From JAJRWS01 sp039831705 (GTDB taxonomy: Bacteria > Planctomycetota > Planctomycetia > Pirellulales > Lacipirellulaceae): 15,413 nucleotides of DNA. Of this stretch, positions 8,921 through 15,126 are shown in pieces. The notes under the pieces are model-generated. The model did no database searches. It was not told the DNA's origin and saw only the letters and a program-made list of their open reading frames with translations. The first letter of the stretch is position 1. The number at the start of each line of letters is the position of its first letter. The DNA lies in assembly GCA_039831705.1 (NCBI GenBank), contig JBDOMT010000058.1, positions 1 to 15,413 on the forward strand. Direction: 5' to 3'. Made by a program: the position numbers and the translations under genes.

Positions 8921-9679
8921 TTATCGAAACCGTTGACGGTATTTAAGCGGCGTGATTCCAGCGATCTCAAGGAAGCGTTTACAGAAATGACTTTGATCGT
9001 AGAAACCGGTATCGGCTGCCACCTCAGCAATACTAAGATTGGTTTCAGTCAATAAGCGTCGAGCCGTCTGCACTCGTAGTGCCAAGATGTAATCAGAAGG
9101 GGTAATATGCAGTAGTGCGCGAAACCGCTGGTTAAAAAGGGTCGACGACATGCCAGCCATCTGGGCCATTTGCTGCATAGAAACTCGATCACGAAATTTC
9201 TCACCCATATGGCTAATGGCCGGCCAGAGATCTTGAAAGTAGGTCTGTTGGTCTGCAGGGGTTTCGATCGGATACATGGCGCCGGCGATGCCGATCACCT
9301 GATCGTCAGTACCGTACAGGGGAATTTTGCTCGAAAGATACCATTTGGGGGTGCCGCTGATATCGGGCACCAGCCAAGCCTGCTTGGGTATCGGTTTGCC
9401 TCCGCGCATCACGCGCCGATCTTCCGCAATGTAGGCTTCGGCCATCGTCGGGGGGTGGAAATCGTGATCCGATCGGCCCAGAACCTCAGATTCGTCTGAA
9501 AAATCGAAGATTTCCAAGAAAACCGCGTTGACGCGGGTAAACCGGCTCTCGACGTCTTTTACATAAAAACAGATGCTCGGCAAGTACTCAAACAGCGCCA
9601 TAACTGACCGCGCCTGGGGACGGGTCGCAAAAAAATTCTCTTGAAAATCAGCCGGTGATGAGAAAATGGCCACTGTCAA
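8921..9679 (-). CDS. PAS domain-containing AraC family transcriptional regulator
   Basis: 252-aa regulator with an N-terminal PAS sensor (about residues 25-140; LPSICFYVKDVESRFTRVN and IAGAMYPI are typical) and a C-terminal AraC/XylS DNA-binding domain (about 155-252). Two helix-turn-helix units are visible: VSMQQMAQMAGMSSTLFNQRF (166-186) and LSIAEVAADTGFYDQSHFC (215-233), ending in the classic GITPLKYRQRF. The assigned start is TTG (9679-9677). A GTG six bases further on, and an ATG at 9601 (residue 27), are alternatives. The ATG would cut into sequence I regard as conserved in this group. It is transcribed away from the methyltransferase operon across a ~290 bp region, so it is the likely regulator of that operon, sensing a small ligand through the PAS domain (inference). 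Confidence 0.92.
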   Translation of the reverse strand: MTVAIFSSPADFQENFFATRPQARSVMALFEYLPSICFYVKDVESRFTRVNAVFLEIFDFSDESEVLGRSDHDFHPPTMAEAYIAEDRRVMRGGKPIPKQAWLVPDISGTPKWYLSSKIPLYGTDDQVIGIAGAMYPIETPADQQTYFQDLWPAISHMGEKFRDRVSMQQMAQMAGMSSTLFNQRFRALLHITPSDYILALRVQTARRLLTETNLSIAEVAADTGFYDQSHFCKRFLEIAGITPLKYRQRFR

Positions 9680-9709
9680 ATTATACCAAAAAAGATCTTA
9701 GGCGTACAA
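9680..9709 (-). promoter_or_regulatory. Candidate promoter for the AraC-type gene
   Basis: On the minus strand a perfect TATAAT (9685-9680) lies 18 bp downstream of TTGTAC (9709-9704, only TTG matching well). Transcription would begin near 9673, which is at or after the TTG/GTG start codons. Either the message is leaderless from GTG 9673, or the ATG at 9601 is used, or this -10 match is accidental. Confidence 0.3.
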
Positions 9710-9872
9710 TACTTGAAATAGATGCTTTGGATATAATCACGTACTATAGAAACGAAATAACAAGGAAGGATCGGTTTTTTTGGCACCCTAAAACGGATAA
9801 GTAGATACATAAGTCATGATTCAGTTAGTCCTAAAAACAGCCTCTGCAACACAAGGGCAGCAAGCCACAGGG

Positions 9873-9891
9873 CATTGAACGATTGTCAATG
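9873..9891. promoter_or_regulatory. Small palindrome, possible operator
   Basis: CATTGA (9873-9878) and TCAATG (9886-9891) form a perfect 6-bp inverted repeat around 7 nt. It lies in the divergent control region between the AraC-type regulator and the methyltransferase operon. Binding by that regulator is only a guess, since AraC proteins more often bind direct repeats. Confidence 0.25.
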
Positions 9892-9897
9892 AATAAT

Positions 9898-9944
9898 GAC
9901 ATCGACATCGACATCGACATCGAAAGTTTGGGCGAAAGTTTGGG
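9898..9944 (+). repeat. Two adjacent short tandem repeats upstream of the operon
   Basis: GACATC is repeated four times (9898-9921), directly followed by GAAAGTTTGGG twice (9922-9932 and 9934-9944, 12-bp period). The array ends 12 bp before the AGGAG ribosome binding site. It lies in the 5' leader or promoter of the operon; length changes here could alter spacing and expression. Confidence 0.85.
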
Positions 9945-9956
9945 AAACTCAAAATC

Positions 9957-9961
9957 AGGAG
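9957..9961 (+). promoter_or_regulatory. Ribosome binding site fixing a GTG start
   Basis: AGGAG at 9957-9961 lies 7 nt before the GTG at 9969. This supports GTG as the true start of the UroD-like gene. Confidence 0.75.
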
Positions 9962-9968
9962 TCGACCC

Positions 9969-11195
9969 GTGACATCTGAGCAAATTTATGAAACCCCGCA
10001 GTCAGCGTTGGTTGAACAGCGGTATCAGGAACGACTCGCGCGATACACCACGGCAATGCGCAACGAAAAGCCGGACCGGATTCCTATCCGCCCCTTCGTA
10101 GCGGAATTCACTTCGAAGTATGCCGGCATGGATTGCCAGCAAGTCACTCAAGACTACAGCCTGGCGTTCGAGGCAGCGGTACGTTGCGCCGAAGATTTTG
10201 AATGGGATGCAGTCGTCGCCAACATGGTCTACGTGTGGGGCACCATCGCGCAGGTACTCGGGACGAAATATCTTGCTGTACCTGGTGTGGGTTTGGAGCG
10301 AGACACCGGTTTTCAGTATCTGGAGCCGCCGGAAGACAAAGCCTGGATGAAGCCAGATGAGTACGACGCGCTAATCGAAGATCCCACCGGATACTTACTC
10401 AACGTTTGGATGCCTCGCACCAACAGCCACCTTACCAGCCCTGGTGAAGTGAATACGGTTGAGAATAACATCGCCTGGCTCAAAGGCGGCATGGCGATGA
10501 TGCAATATTTCACTGCCTACGGCCCTCAGATTCAACGGTTGCGTGAGCAAACCGGCACGGTTTCGGCAATTGCCGGGATCCTCAAGTCGCCGTTCGACAT
10601 CCTCGCCGACAAATTTCGCGGCTACATCGGCTTAACCATGGATCTCTTTGAGCGACCAGACAAGGTGCTTGCCGCGACTGAGGCAATGATGCCTCATATG
10701 CTACACGTTGCCTTGTCGACAGCCGATCCCGACAAACAGGTTCCTGTAACAATTTGGATGCACCGTGGCTGTGTGCCTTTTGTTTCACCGGCGCAGTTCG
10801 ACAAGTTTTTCTGGCCGACGCTCAAACCAATTATTGAAGAGCTCTGGGCGCATGGCCATCAAACTCTCTTCTATGCTGAAGGTAAATGGAAACATCATTG
10901 GGATAGTTTTCGTGAATTGCCGGCGGGGTCGATCATTTACCATTGCGACCGCGACGATGTATTCGAGGCACACTCGGCCTTGGGCGATCGCTTTGCTATC
11001 AGCGGTGGGGTTCCCAATTACCTGTTATCGTTTGGCACACCTGCCGAAGTGCGCGACTACTGCAAGCGGATAATCGACGAGGTAGCCGTCGATGGCGGCT
11101 ACATCATGGATGCTGGTGCAATCATGCAGAACGACACGAGTATCGAAAATGTAAGAGCGATGACCGATTACACACTCGAACATGGCGTCTATTGA
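9969..11195 (+). CDS. Uroporphyrinogen decarboxylase-superfamily methyltransferase-like protein
   Basis: 408-aa TIM-barrel protein of the UroD superfamily (PF01208), which includes true heme-pathway decarboxylases and corrinoid methyltransferases such as MtaA and O-demethylase components. Supporting blocks are ERLARYTTAMRNEKPDRIPI (21-40), PFDILADKFRG (208-218), IWMHRGCVPFVSP (262-274), FYAEGKWKHHW (301-311), YHCDRDD (324-330), ISGGVPNYLLSFGTPAEV (344-361) and GGYIMDAGA (376-384). The HxC zinc motif of MtaA is absent; YAEG appears at roughly that place. E304, H325, C326, D327 and C365 are candidate metal ligands, which is inference. The operon context (corrinoid protein, MtrH, activator) argues against heme synthesis and for a methyl-donor:corrinoid methyltransferase. 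It is the first gene of the operon. The substrate cannot be read from the sequence; methoxylated aromatics or O-methyl sugars are possibilities. Confidence 0.85.
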   Translation: MTSEQIYETPQSALVEQRYQERLARYTTAMRNEKPDRIPIRPFVAEFTSKYAGMDCQQVTQDYSLAFEAAVRCAEDFEWDAVVANMVYVWGTIAQVLGTKYLAVPGVGLERDTGFQYLEPPEDKAWMKPDEYDALIEDPTGYLLNVWMPRTNSHLTSPGEVNTVENNIAWLKGGMAMMQYFTAYGPQIQRLREQTGTVSAIAGILKSPFDILADKFRGYIGLTMDLFERPDKVLAATEAMMPHMLHVALSTADPDKQVPVTIWMHRGCVPFVSPAQFDKFFWPTLKPIIEELWAHGHQTLFYAEGKWKHHWDSFRELPAGSIIYHCDRDDVFEAHSALGDRFAISGGVPNYLLSFGTPAEVRDYCKRIIDEVAVDGGYIMDAGAIMQNDTSIENVRAMTDYTLEHGVY

Positions 11196-11226
11196 CGCTC
11201 TGACGAACCTAACAAGGAGTTCACCC

Positions 11227-11412
11227 ATGTCTGATACATTCGATCCACTAAGTCGGCCTCACCCGCGACCAGCCGGCACGGTTGAGCCTTGGCCCGACAA
11301 ACGCGAGAAACTTCCCGAAATGACGGGCAATGAGCAACTCGTTCAGAAAAATTGGGAAGAGATCGACGCCTGGACCTATTCGTTTCTTTGGCACTGCGTT
11401 GTTTCGTTCTAA
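11227..11412 (+). CDS. Small hypothetical protein in the methyltransferase operon
   Basis: 61-aa product I do not recognise. The ATG at 11227 is preceded by a strong AAGGAG ribosome binding site at 11214-11219, 7 nt upstream, and it begins 31 bp after the stop of the UroD-like gene, so it is probably translated. The N-terminal half is rich in proline and charged residues (SRPHPRPAGTVEPWPDKREK). The C-terminal half, GNEQLVQKNWEEIDAWTYSF, may be helical and has several tryptophans. No signal peptide is visible. The stop codon lies inside the first copy of a 15-bp direct repeat. It could be a small partner subunit of the methyltransferases or a remnant of a longer gene; removing one repeat copy would not remove the stop. 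Confidence 0.6.
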   Translation: MSDTFDPLSRPHPRPAGTVEPWPDKREKLPEMTGNEQLVQKNWEEIDAWTYSFLWHCVVSF

Positions 11413-11434
11413 AGGGGTCGTTTCGTTCTAAAGG
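11401..11434 (+). repeat. 15-bp direct repeat spanning a stop codon
   Basis: GTTTCGTTCTAAAGG occurs at 11401-11415 and again at 11420-11434 (19-bp period, exact). The first copy contains the TAA that ends the small 61-aa gene; the second lies in the gap before the MetH-activation-like gene. Confidence 0.9.
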
Positions 11435-11471
11435 ACGTCTCGACAGAAAATCAAGCTTCGATAAACATGCG

Positions 11472-12191
11472 ATGATACCATCTCTGACAAGCGAGCGATT
11501 CGAGCTGAAACCGTGCGTCATCGATCGCATCGACGAAGAGGTCGACTACCTTGAAGTGCTGCGCTATCTGGGCTATCCGGTTAACGTCGAGCCGAACCAT
11601 CGCATCGCACACATCATTAAGCATTGGACCGAAGAGGCGACTCACTTGGCGACTCCGTGGGCAATTTACTTGGTTCAACCGATCATTGAACTAAATAAGC
11701 GCAGGCTTAGCATTCAGTCTACATCGGGCGTTATCGAATTTCATGGCGCTATTGGCGAATTCCTCGGTGCCTCAAAGAGCATGGGTGTGTTTATTGCTAC
11801 GGCCGGCCCAGCCGTCGAGCGTAGAGCGAGCGAGTTGCTGCGCAATGGCGAAGATTTTGAAGCTATGATTCTCAACGCCGTTGGAGCGGAACGTGCCGAG
11901 GCCGCCGAGGCCGCCGTGATGGAACAACTGCGCCAACAAGCTGGGGCCTTTGGCTTGGCGCCAACGCTTCCCTATAGCCCCGGCTACTGTGGAATGGAGT
12001 TAACCGAACAGCAAAATTTGTTTTCGCTATTTGAGGCCCAGGATATCAATGTCGACCTCACCTCCGCTTGTTTAATGAAGCCGATCAAATCGGTGTCAGG
12101 CTTGATCGGTTTGGGGCGGGCAGACGACCTGGTGACATTGAGCTCCCCTTGCGATCGCTGCGATCTAAAGAGTTGCAACATGCGCCGATAA
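11472..12191 (+). CDS. Stand-alone MetH activation-domain-like protein (possible corrinoid reductive activator)
   Basis: 239-aa protein resembling the vitamin B12-dependent methionine synthase activation domain (PF02965), here without the other MetH modules. Diagnostic blocks are YSPGYCGMELTEQQNLFSLF (168-187) and LTSACLMKPIKSVSGLIGLG (196-215). In MetH this domain binds S-adenosylmethionine through RxxxGY and reactivates oxidised cobalamin. Here the aligned motif reads PYSPGY (167-172), so the arginine is replaced by proline. The C-terminus has three cysteines (C227, C230, C235; CxxCx4C), which may bind a metal or Fe-S cluster (inference). Its place between the UroD-like and MtrH genes suggests it returns the corrinoid protein from Co(II) to Co(I). 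The ATG at 11472 was chosen because the frame's upstream extension to 11352 overlaps the preceding gene and shows no conserved sequence. No strong ribosome binding site is seen. Confidence 0.85.
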   Translation: MIPSLTSERFELKPCVIDRIDEEVDYLEVLRYLGYPVNVEPNHRIAHIIKHWTEEATHLATPWAIYLVQPIIELNKRRLSIQSTSGVIEFHGAIGEFLGASKSMGVFIATAGPAVERRASELLRNGEDFEAMILNAVGAERAEAAEAAVMEQLRQQAGAFGLAPTLPYSPGYCGMELTEQQNLFSLFEAQDINVDLTSACLMKPIKSVSGLIGLGRADDLVTLSSPCDRCDLKSCNMRR

Positions 12192-12227
12192 TTTGATCCA
12201 AACATCGTTTTACCTATAGAGGGCAAT

Positions 12228-13163
12228 ATGACCACGACCATCGAGAAATTTGCAACTAGCGGGCTGCTAGAGTTTCGGAACGAACAGAGTATCTTCGGAG
12301 TGGGAGACGTACGAGTCGGTGGACGTCCAGGAGCGAATCCTACGGTTCTGATTGGCAGCGTGTTTTATCACGGGCACAAAGTCAACGTGGATGAGGAGAC
12401 TGGAGAGTTCGATGCTGAAGAAGCAGAAAAGCGAATCCGTGTGCAAGATGAATTCTCAGAGCTAACCGGTAATCCATGCATGCTCGACGTCGTTGGTGCA
12501 ACACCACAAGCCATTGAGAAACATCTGGAGTTCACCGCACAAGTTACCTCAGCACCCCTACTCATTGACGGCACAACGGTCGAAGTGCGAATGGCCGGTT
12601 TGGAGTTCGTTGCCAAGGCCGGTCTCGCCGACCGCACCGTCTACAATTCAATCCAACCAGGTATCGATGACGACGAACTCACTGCGATCAACAAAGCGGG
12701 AGTTAAAAGCGCGATCCTGCTCACTTATTACCTACAGGATTTCACTGGCAAAGGGCGGGTCCAAGCCGTGCGGGAACTATTACCGCGTCTGCAAGAGGCG
12801 GGCATCGAAAAGCTCCTTGTAGACACTTGCGTCATGGATTTGGCGACGATGGGGCAAGCGTGTAGCGCGATGTTCGACGTCAAGCAGGAATTCGGTCTGC
12901 CAGTTGGCGGTGGCGTTCACAATGCGGTTTCGATGTGGAAGGGCTTGAAGAACAAAATGGGTAAAGCAGCCGAGAAACCATGCACGGCCTCCGCCCTTGC
13001 CCTGGCCGTTGGCGTAGGTGCCGATTTTTTGATGTATGGCCCTGTGGAAGACGCAAAATACGCCTTTCCGGCAGTCGCAATGGTTGACACCATGTTGAGC
13101 CAAATTTTCATTGAACGCGGCGGTAATCTCGAGAAAAGTCATCCCCGTTTCCGCATCGGATAA
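12228..13163 (+). CDS. MtrH-family methyltransferase (tetrahydropterin:corrinoid methyltransferase)
   Basis: 311-aa homologue of MtrH (PF02007), the subunit of the methanogen Mtr complex that exchanges a methyl group between tetrahydromethanopterin and a corrinoid. Length and blocks fit the whole family: FRNEQSIFGVGDVRVGGRPG (16-35), NPTVLIGSVFYHGHKVN (37-53), TGNPCMLDVVGATP (80-93), RTVYNSIQPG (136-145), and the C-terminal GVGADFLMYGPVE. In bacteria and methoxydotrophic archaea, stand-alone MtrH-like proteins serve as the second methyltransferase of corrinoid systems. I infer transfer from the corrinoid protein encoded next to tetrahydrofolate or tetrahydromethanopterin; Planctomycetes can have H4MPT-linked C1 enzymes, so the acceptor is open. 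AGAGGG just before the ATG acts as a weak ribosome binding site. The stop codon lies within the first copy of a perfect 21-bp tandem duplication. Confidence 0.92.
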   Translation: MTTTIEKFATSGLLEFRNEQSIFGVGDVRVGGRPGANPTVLIGSVFYHGHKVNVDEETGEFDAEEAEKRIRVQDEFSELTGNPCMLDVVGATPQAIEKHLEFTAQVTSAPLLIDGTTVEVRMAGLEFVAKAGLADRTVYNSIQPGIDDDELTAINKAGVKSAILLTYYLQDFTGKGRVQAVRELLPRLQEAGIEKLLVDTCVMDLATMGQACSAMFDVKQEFGLPVGGGVHNAVSMWKGLKNKMGKAAEKPCTASALALAVGVGADFLMYGPVEDAKYAFPAVAMVDTMLSQIFIERGGNLEKSHPRFRIG

Positions 13164-13189
13164 TCCAATTTCCGCATCGGATAATCCAA
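13148..13189 (+). repeat. Perfect 2 x 21-bp tandem duplication spanning the MtrH stop
   Basis: Bases 13148-13168 and 13169-13189 are identical and adjacent. The first copy contains the last MtrH codons and its TAA; the second copy is in the untranslated gap before the corrinoid protein gene. Because the duplicated unit carries the stop, the MtrH product is unchanged. Confidence 0.95.
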
Positions 13190-13248
13190 ACAGAAAACGA
13201 ATAAGTTGCCATTCAATCACCAATGCCATGAAAATATGGGATAAACCT

Positions 13249-13893
13249 ATGTTGCCAACACCAGAACTAGAAAATCTGTACGAAGCCATATTGACGGGAG
13301 ACGCCAACATGGCAGTTGAGATCACCAAAGAGGCTGTCGCCGCAGATCTAAACCCTCAGGATTTAGTCATTGAACGGATGATTCCAGCGATGGACGAAGT
13401 GGGACGACGCTTTGAAGCAGGAGAATTTTACGTCCCTGAGCTACTCATATCAGGTCGTGCAATGAAAGGCGCACTCGATATTCTGCGCCCTTTGCTAGCG
13501 GAACGCGGTATCGAACCCGCTGGTCGGATCGTGATCGGCACGGTCAAGGGCGACCTGCACGACATTGGCAAGGGGCTTGTGGCCTCGATGCTTGAAGGCG
13601 GTGGATTTGAAGTGATCGACTTGGGTGTTGACGTCGCGGCAGACAAGTTTGTTTCTGAAGTGCGTAAAGCTAACGCCGACGTGCTCGCGTTGTCCGCTTT
13701 ACTAACCACAACGATGCCCGCAATCAAAGATGTGATCCAAGCCATGAACAATTCCGACCAGTCCGACCGTTGCAAAGTGATCATCGGCGGAGCACCGATT
13801 ACTCAACAATATGCTGATTCCGTCGGGGCCGCCGGATATAGCGAAAACGCTAATGGCGCGGTCAAACTAGCCCGGGAATTAGTCTCAGTCTAG
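13249..13893 (+). CDS. Corrinoid (cobalamin-binding) methyltransferase protein
   Basis: 214-aa corrinoid protein of the MtaC/MttC/MtvC type. An N-terminal four-helix cap (B12-binding_2, PF02607; about 1-85) includes MIPAMDEVGRRFEAGEFYVP (44-63). It is followed by the Rossmann-like cobalamin domain (PF02310; about 90-214). The signature GDLHDIGK (101-108) provides D102, H104 and G107 of DxHxxG, with H104 the expected lower cobalt ligand. SALLTTTM (149-156) and IIGGAPIT (178-185) are the other cofactor-contact blocks. It shuttles the methyl group between the operon's two methyltransferases. The frame extends back to 13111, overlapping mtrH, but that extension only reads through the tandem duplication. 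ATG 13249 gives a normal family N-terminus; ATG 13228 (seven residues longer) is possible. No strong ribosome binding site is visible. Confidence 0.94.
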   Translation: MLPTPELENLYEAILTGDANMAVEITKEAVAADLNPQDLVIERMIPAMDEVGRRFEAGEFYVPELLISGRAMKGALDILRPLLAERGIEPAGRIVIGTVKGDLHDIGKGLVASMLEGGGFEVIDLGVDVAADKFVSEVRKANADVLALSALLTTTMPAIKDVIQAMNNSDQSDRCKVIIGGAPITQQYADSVGAAGYSENANGAVKLARELVSV

Positions 13894-13918
13894 GGAATTT
13901 CACACAAAGGATACATCC

Positions 13919-14923
13919 ATGAAAGATCTTGGAATAGGCGTGATTGGCTGTGGTTTTGTCGGACGCGGCGCCCATGTGCCGTCTATCGCCAACATCGAAG
14001 GCGCTCGCCTGGTAGCCATAGCCGATGTCGATGAAAAACGCAGAAACAAGGCCGCCAAAAAACACAAAGTTGAGTCGGCATATGACGACTACAACAAGTT
14101 GATCAACGACCAGCAGGTCGATGCCGTGATCGTGGCACTGCCCACGCCACTGCACGTTCCCGCGTCGCTGGCCGCGCTCGAAGCCGGTAAACACGTCATT
14201 TGCGAAATGCCGCTGGCCCCCAGCTTGGAAGAAGCCGACCAGCTAATCGACGCAGCCAGTCGATCGCGCATTGTGCTGATGCCAAGCCTCACATTTCGTT
14301 TTACCTCCAACTACGTCAAGGCCAAGGAGATGATCACCCAGGGCGTATTGGGCAACCCGACTGGCGTACTCTATCGCGAGTTCATTCCTGCCAGCGACCT
14401 GGCGAGTCAATGGCCAGCCGATTGTTGGATGTGGCAAATCGAAAAAAGCGGCGGTCCGTTGTTTACTCTGTCGGTTTGGTCGATCGATCTGATCCGTTGG
14501 TTGTTCGATACTGAAATCACCAGCGTCGAACCCGTGGTCAAATACACACCGCTTGTAAAAACCGGCGGCACACTCGGTTACGATGCCTACGCCACTTTGC
14601 GCTTGGCCAATGGTATGGTTGCTTGTCTGCAATACAGTGGCTCGGTCAATCACGCCGCCTCGAAATCAAACTTGGAAGTGATTGGCGACTCAACCTGTAT
14701 GCTCAGCGCGTCGGACAACGACCTGGTTACCCTATACGGTGAGAGTCCTCAAAAGACCATCTGGAACCTCAAAGAGTCGGGACCCAGGATGTGGGGACAA
14801 CAACAGCAAAACGATTACTTTGTGCAATGCATAAAAGCAGGCAACCTACCCGACGTCAAACCAGAAGACGGCCGACGAGCGATGGAAATCGCTCTGCAAA
14901 TAGGACAAGCAACGGCGAGTTAG
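13919..14923 (+). CDS. Gfo/Idh/MocA family protein with altered catalytic residues
   Basis: 334-aa protein of the Gfo/Idh/MocA family (PF01408 plus a C-terminal alpha/beta domain), normally NAD(P)-dependent sugar or inositol dehydrogenases. The nucleotide-binding fold is present: GVIGCGFVGRG (7-17) and VAIADVD (32-38). ALPTPLHVPASLAALEAGKH (73-92) is also typical. However, the usual EKP reads EMP (E96-M97-P98), so the catalytic lysine is methionine. The usual GxHxxD block reads SVWSID (185-190), with W187 where histidine is expected and D190 retained. It may be a non-canonical dehydrogenase, catalyse a redox-neutral step, or bind a substrate without catalysis. AAAGGA at 13906-13911, 7 nt before the ATG, supports the start. 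It is the last gene of the operon, 25 bp after the corrinoid gene, and ends with TAG followed directly by TGA. It probably handles the methylated substrate or its product (inference). Confidence 0.92.
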   Translation: MKDLGIGVIGCGFVGRGAHVPSIANIEGARLVAIADVDEKRRNKAAKKHKVESAYDDYNKLINDQQVDAVIVALPTPLHVPASLAALEAGKHVICEMPLAPSLEEADQLIDAASRSRIVLMPSLTFRFTSNYVKAKEMITQGVLGNPTGVLYREFIPASDLASQWPADCWMWQIEKSGGPLFTLSVWSIDLIRWLFDTEITSVEPVVKYTPLVKTGGTLGYDAYATLRLANGMVACLQYSGSVNHAASKSNLEVIGDSTCMLSASDNDLVTLYGESPQKTIWNLKESGPRMWGQQQQNDYFVQCIKAGNLPDVKPEDGRRAMEIALQIGQATAS

Positions 14924-15010
14924 TGACTTCCATTTGATGCGGTCGGGCGAATTAGCGGCTGTGGTTGGGCGGGTTGCCAGTTTTGCCGCGAAGCGGCTAG
15001 ATACCCAAAG

Positions 15011-15059
15011 CCTAGGGTTGCGCCAGCGTGAGTTTTACGAACGTTGATGCTACCCTAGG
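15011..15059. repeat. CCTAGGGT inverted repeat (REP-like)
   Basis: CCTAGGGT at 15011-15018 and ACCCTAGG at 15052-15059 form a perfect 8-bp stem; extending inwards, 12 of 15 positions pair. The loop region is about 33 nt (19 nt after extension). Elements of this look are, from memory, frequent in planctomycete intergenic DNA. It may end the operon's transcript but lacks a T-run. Confidence 0.55.
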
Positions 15060-15126
15060 TCTGGTCTCGGCGTCCCACGGCCGAGCTAAGTCTAACCATC
15101 CTGTCAATGAAAAACGACAAAGCATT

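Noticed and set aside
9713..9737. TTGAAA (9713-9718) and TATAAT (9732-9737) as operon promoter
   Set aside because: Both boxes match well but the spacer is only 13 bp, too short for a standard sigma70 promoter.
9898..9944. CRISPR-like array
   Set aside because: The units are 6 and 12 bp with no spacers, so this is simple tandem repetition.
11352..11471. Upstream extension of the MetH-activation-like gene, or a fusion with the small gene by frameshift
   Set aside because: The extension overlaps the 61-aa gene and has no conserved sequence. Removing one copy of the 15-bp repeat leaves the TAA in place, so the repeat did not create the break.
13111..13248. N-terminal extension of the corrinoid protein
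   Set aside because: It overlaps mtrH in another frame, reads the 21-bp duplication as repeated SASDNP, and the normal family N-terminus begins at 13249.
12780..13328. 182-codon minus-strand frame across mtrH and the corrinoid gene
   Set aside because: It is antisense to two clear genes and to the tandem duplication, with no recognisable domain.
14985..14997. GCCGC-GAA-GCGGC hairpin as intrinsic terminator of the operon
   Set aside because: The short T-run precedes the stem rather than following it on the plus strand, and no gene on the other strand would use it.
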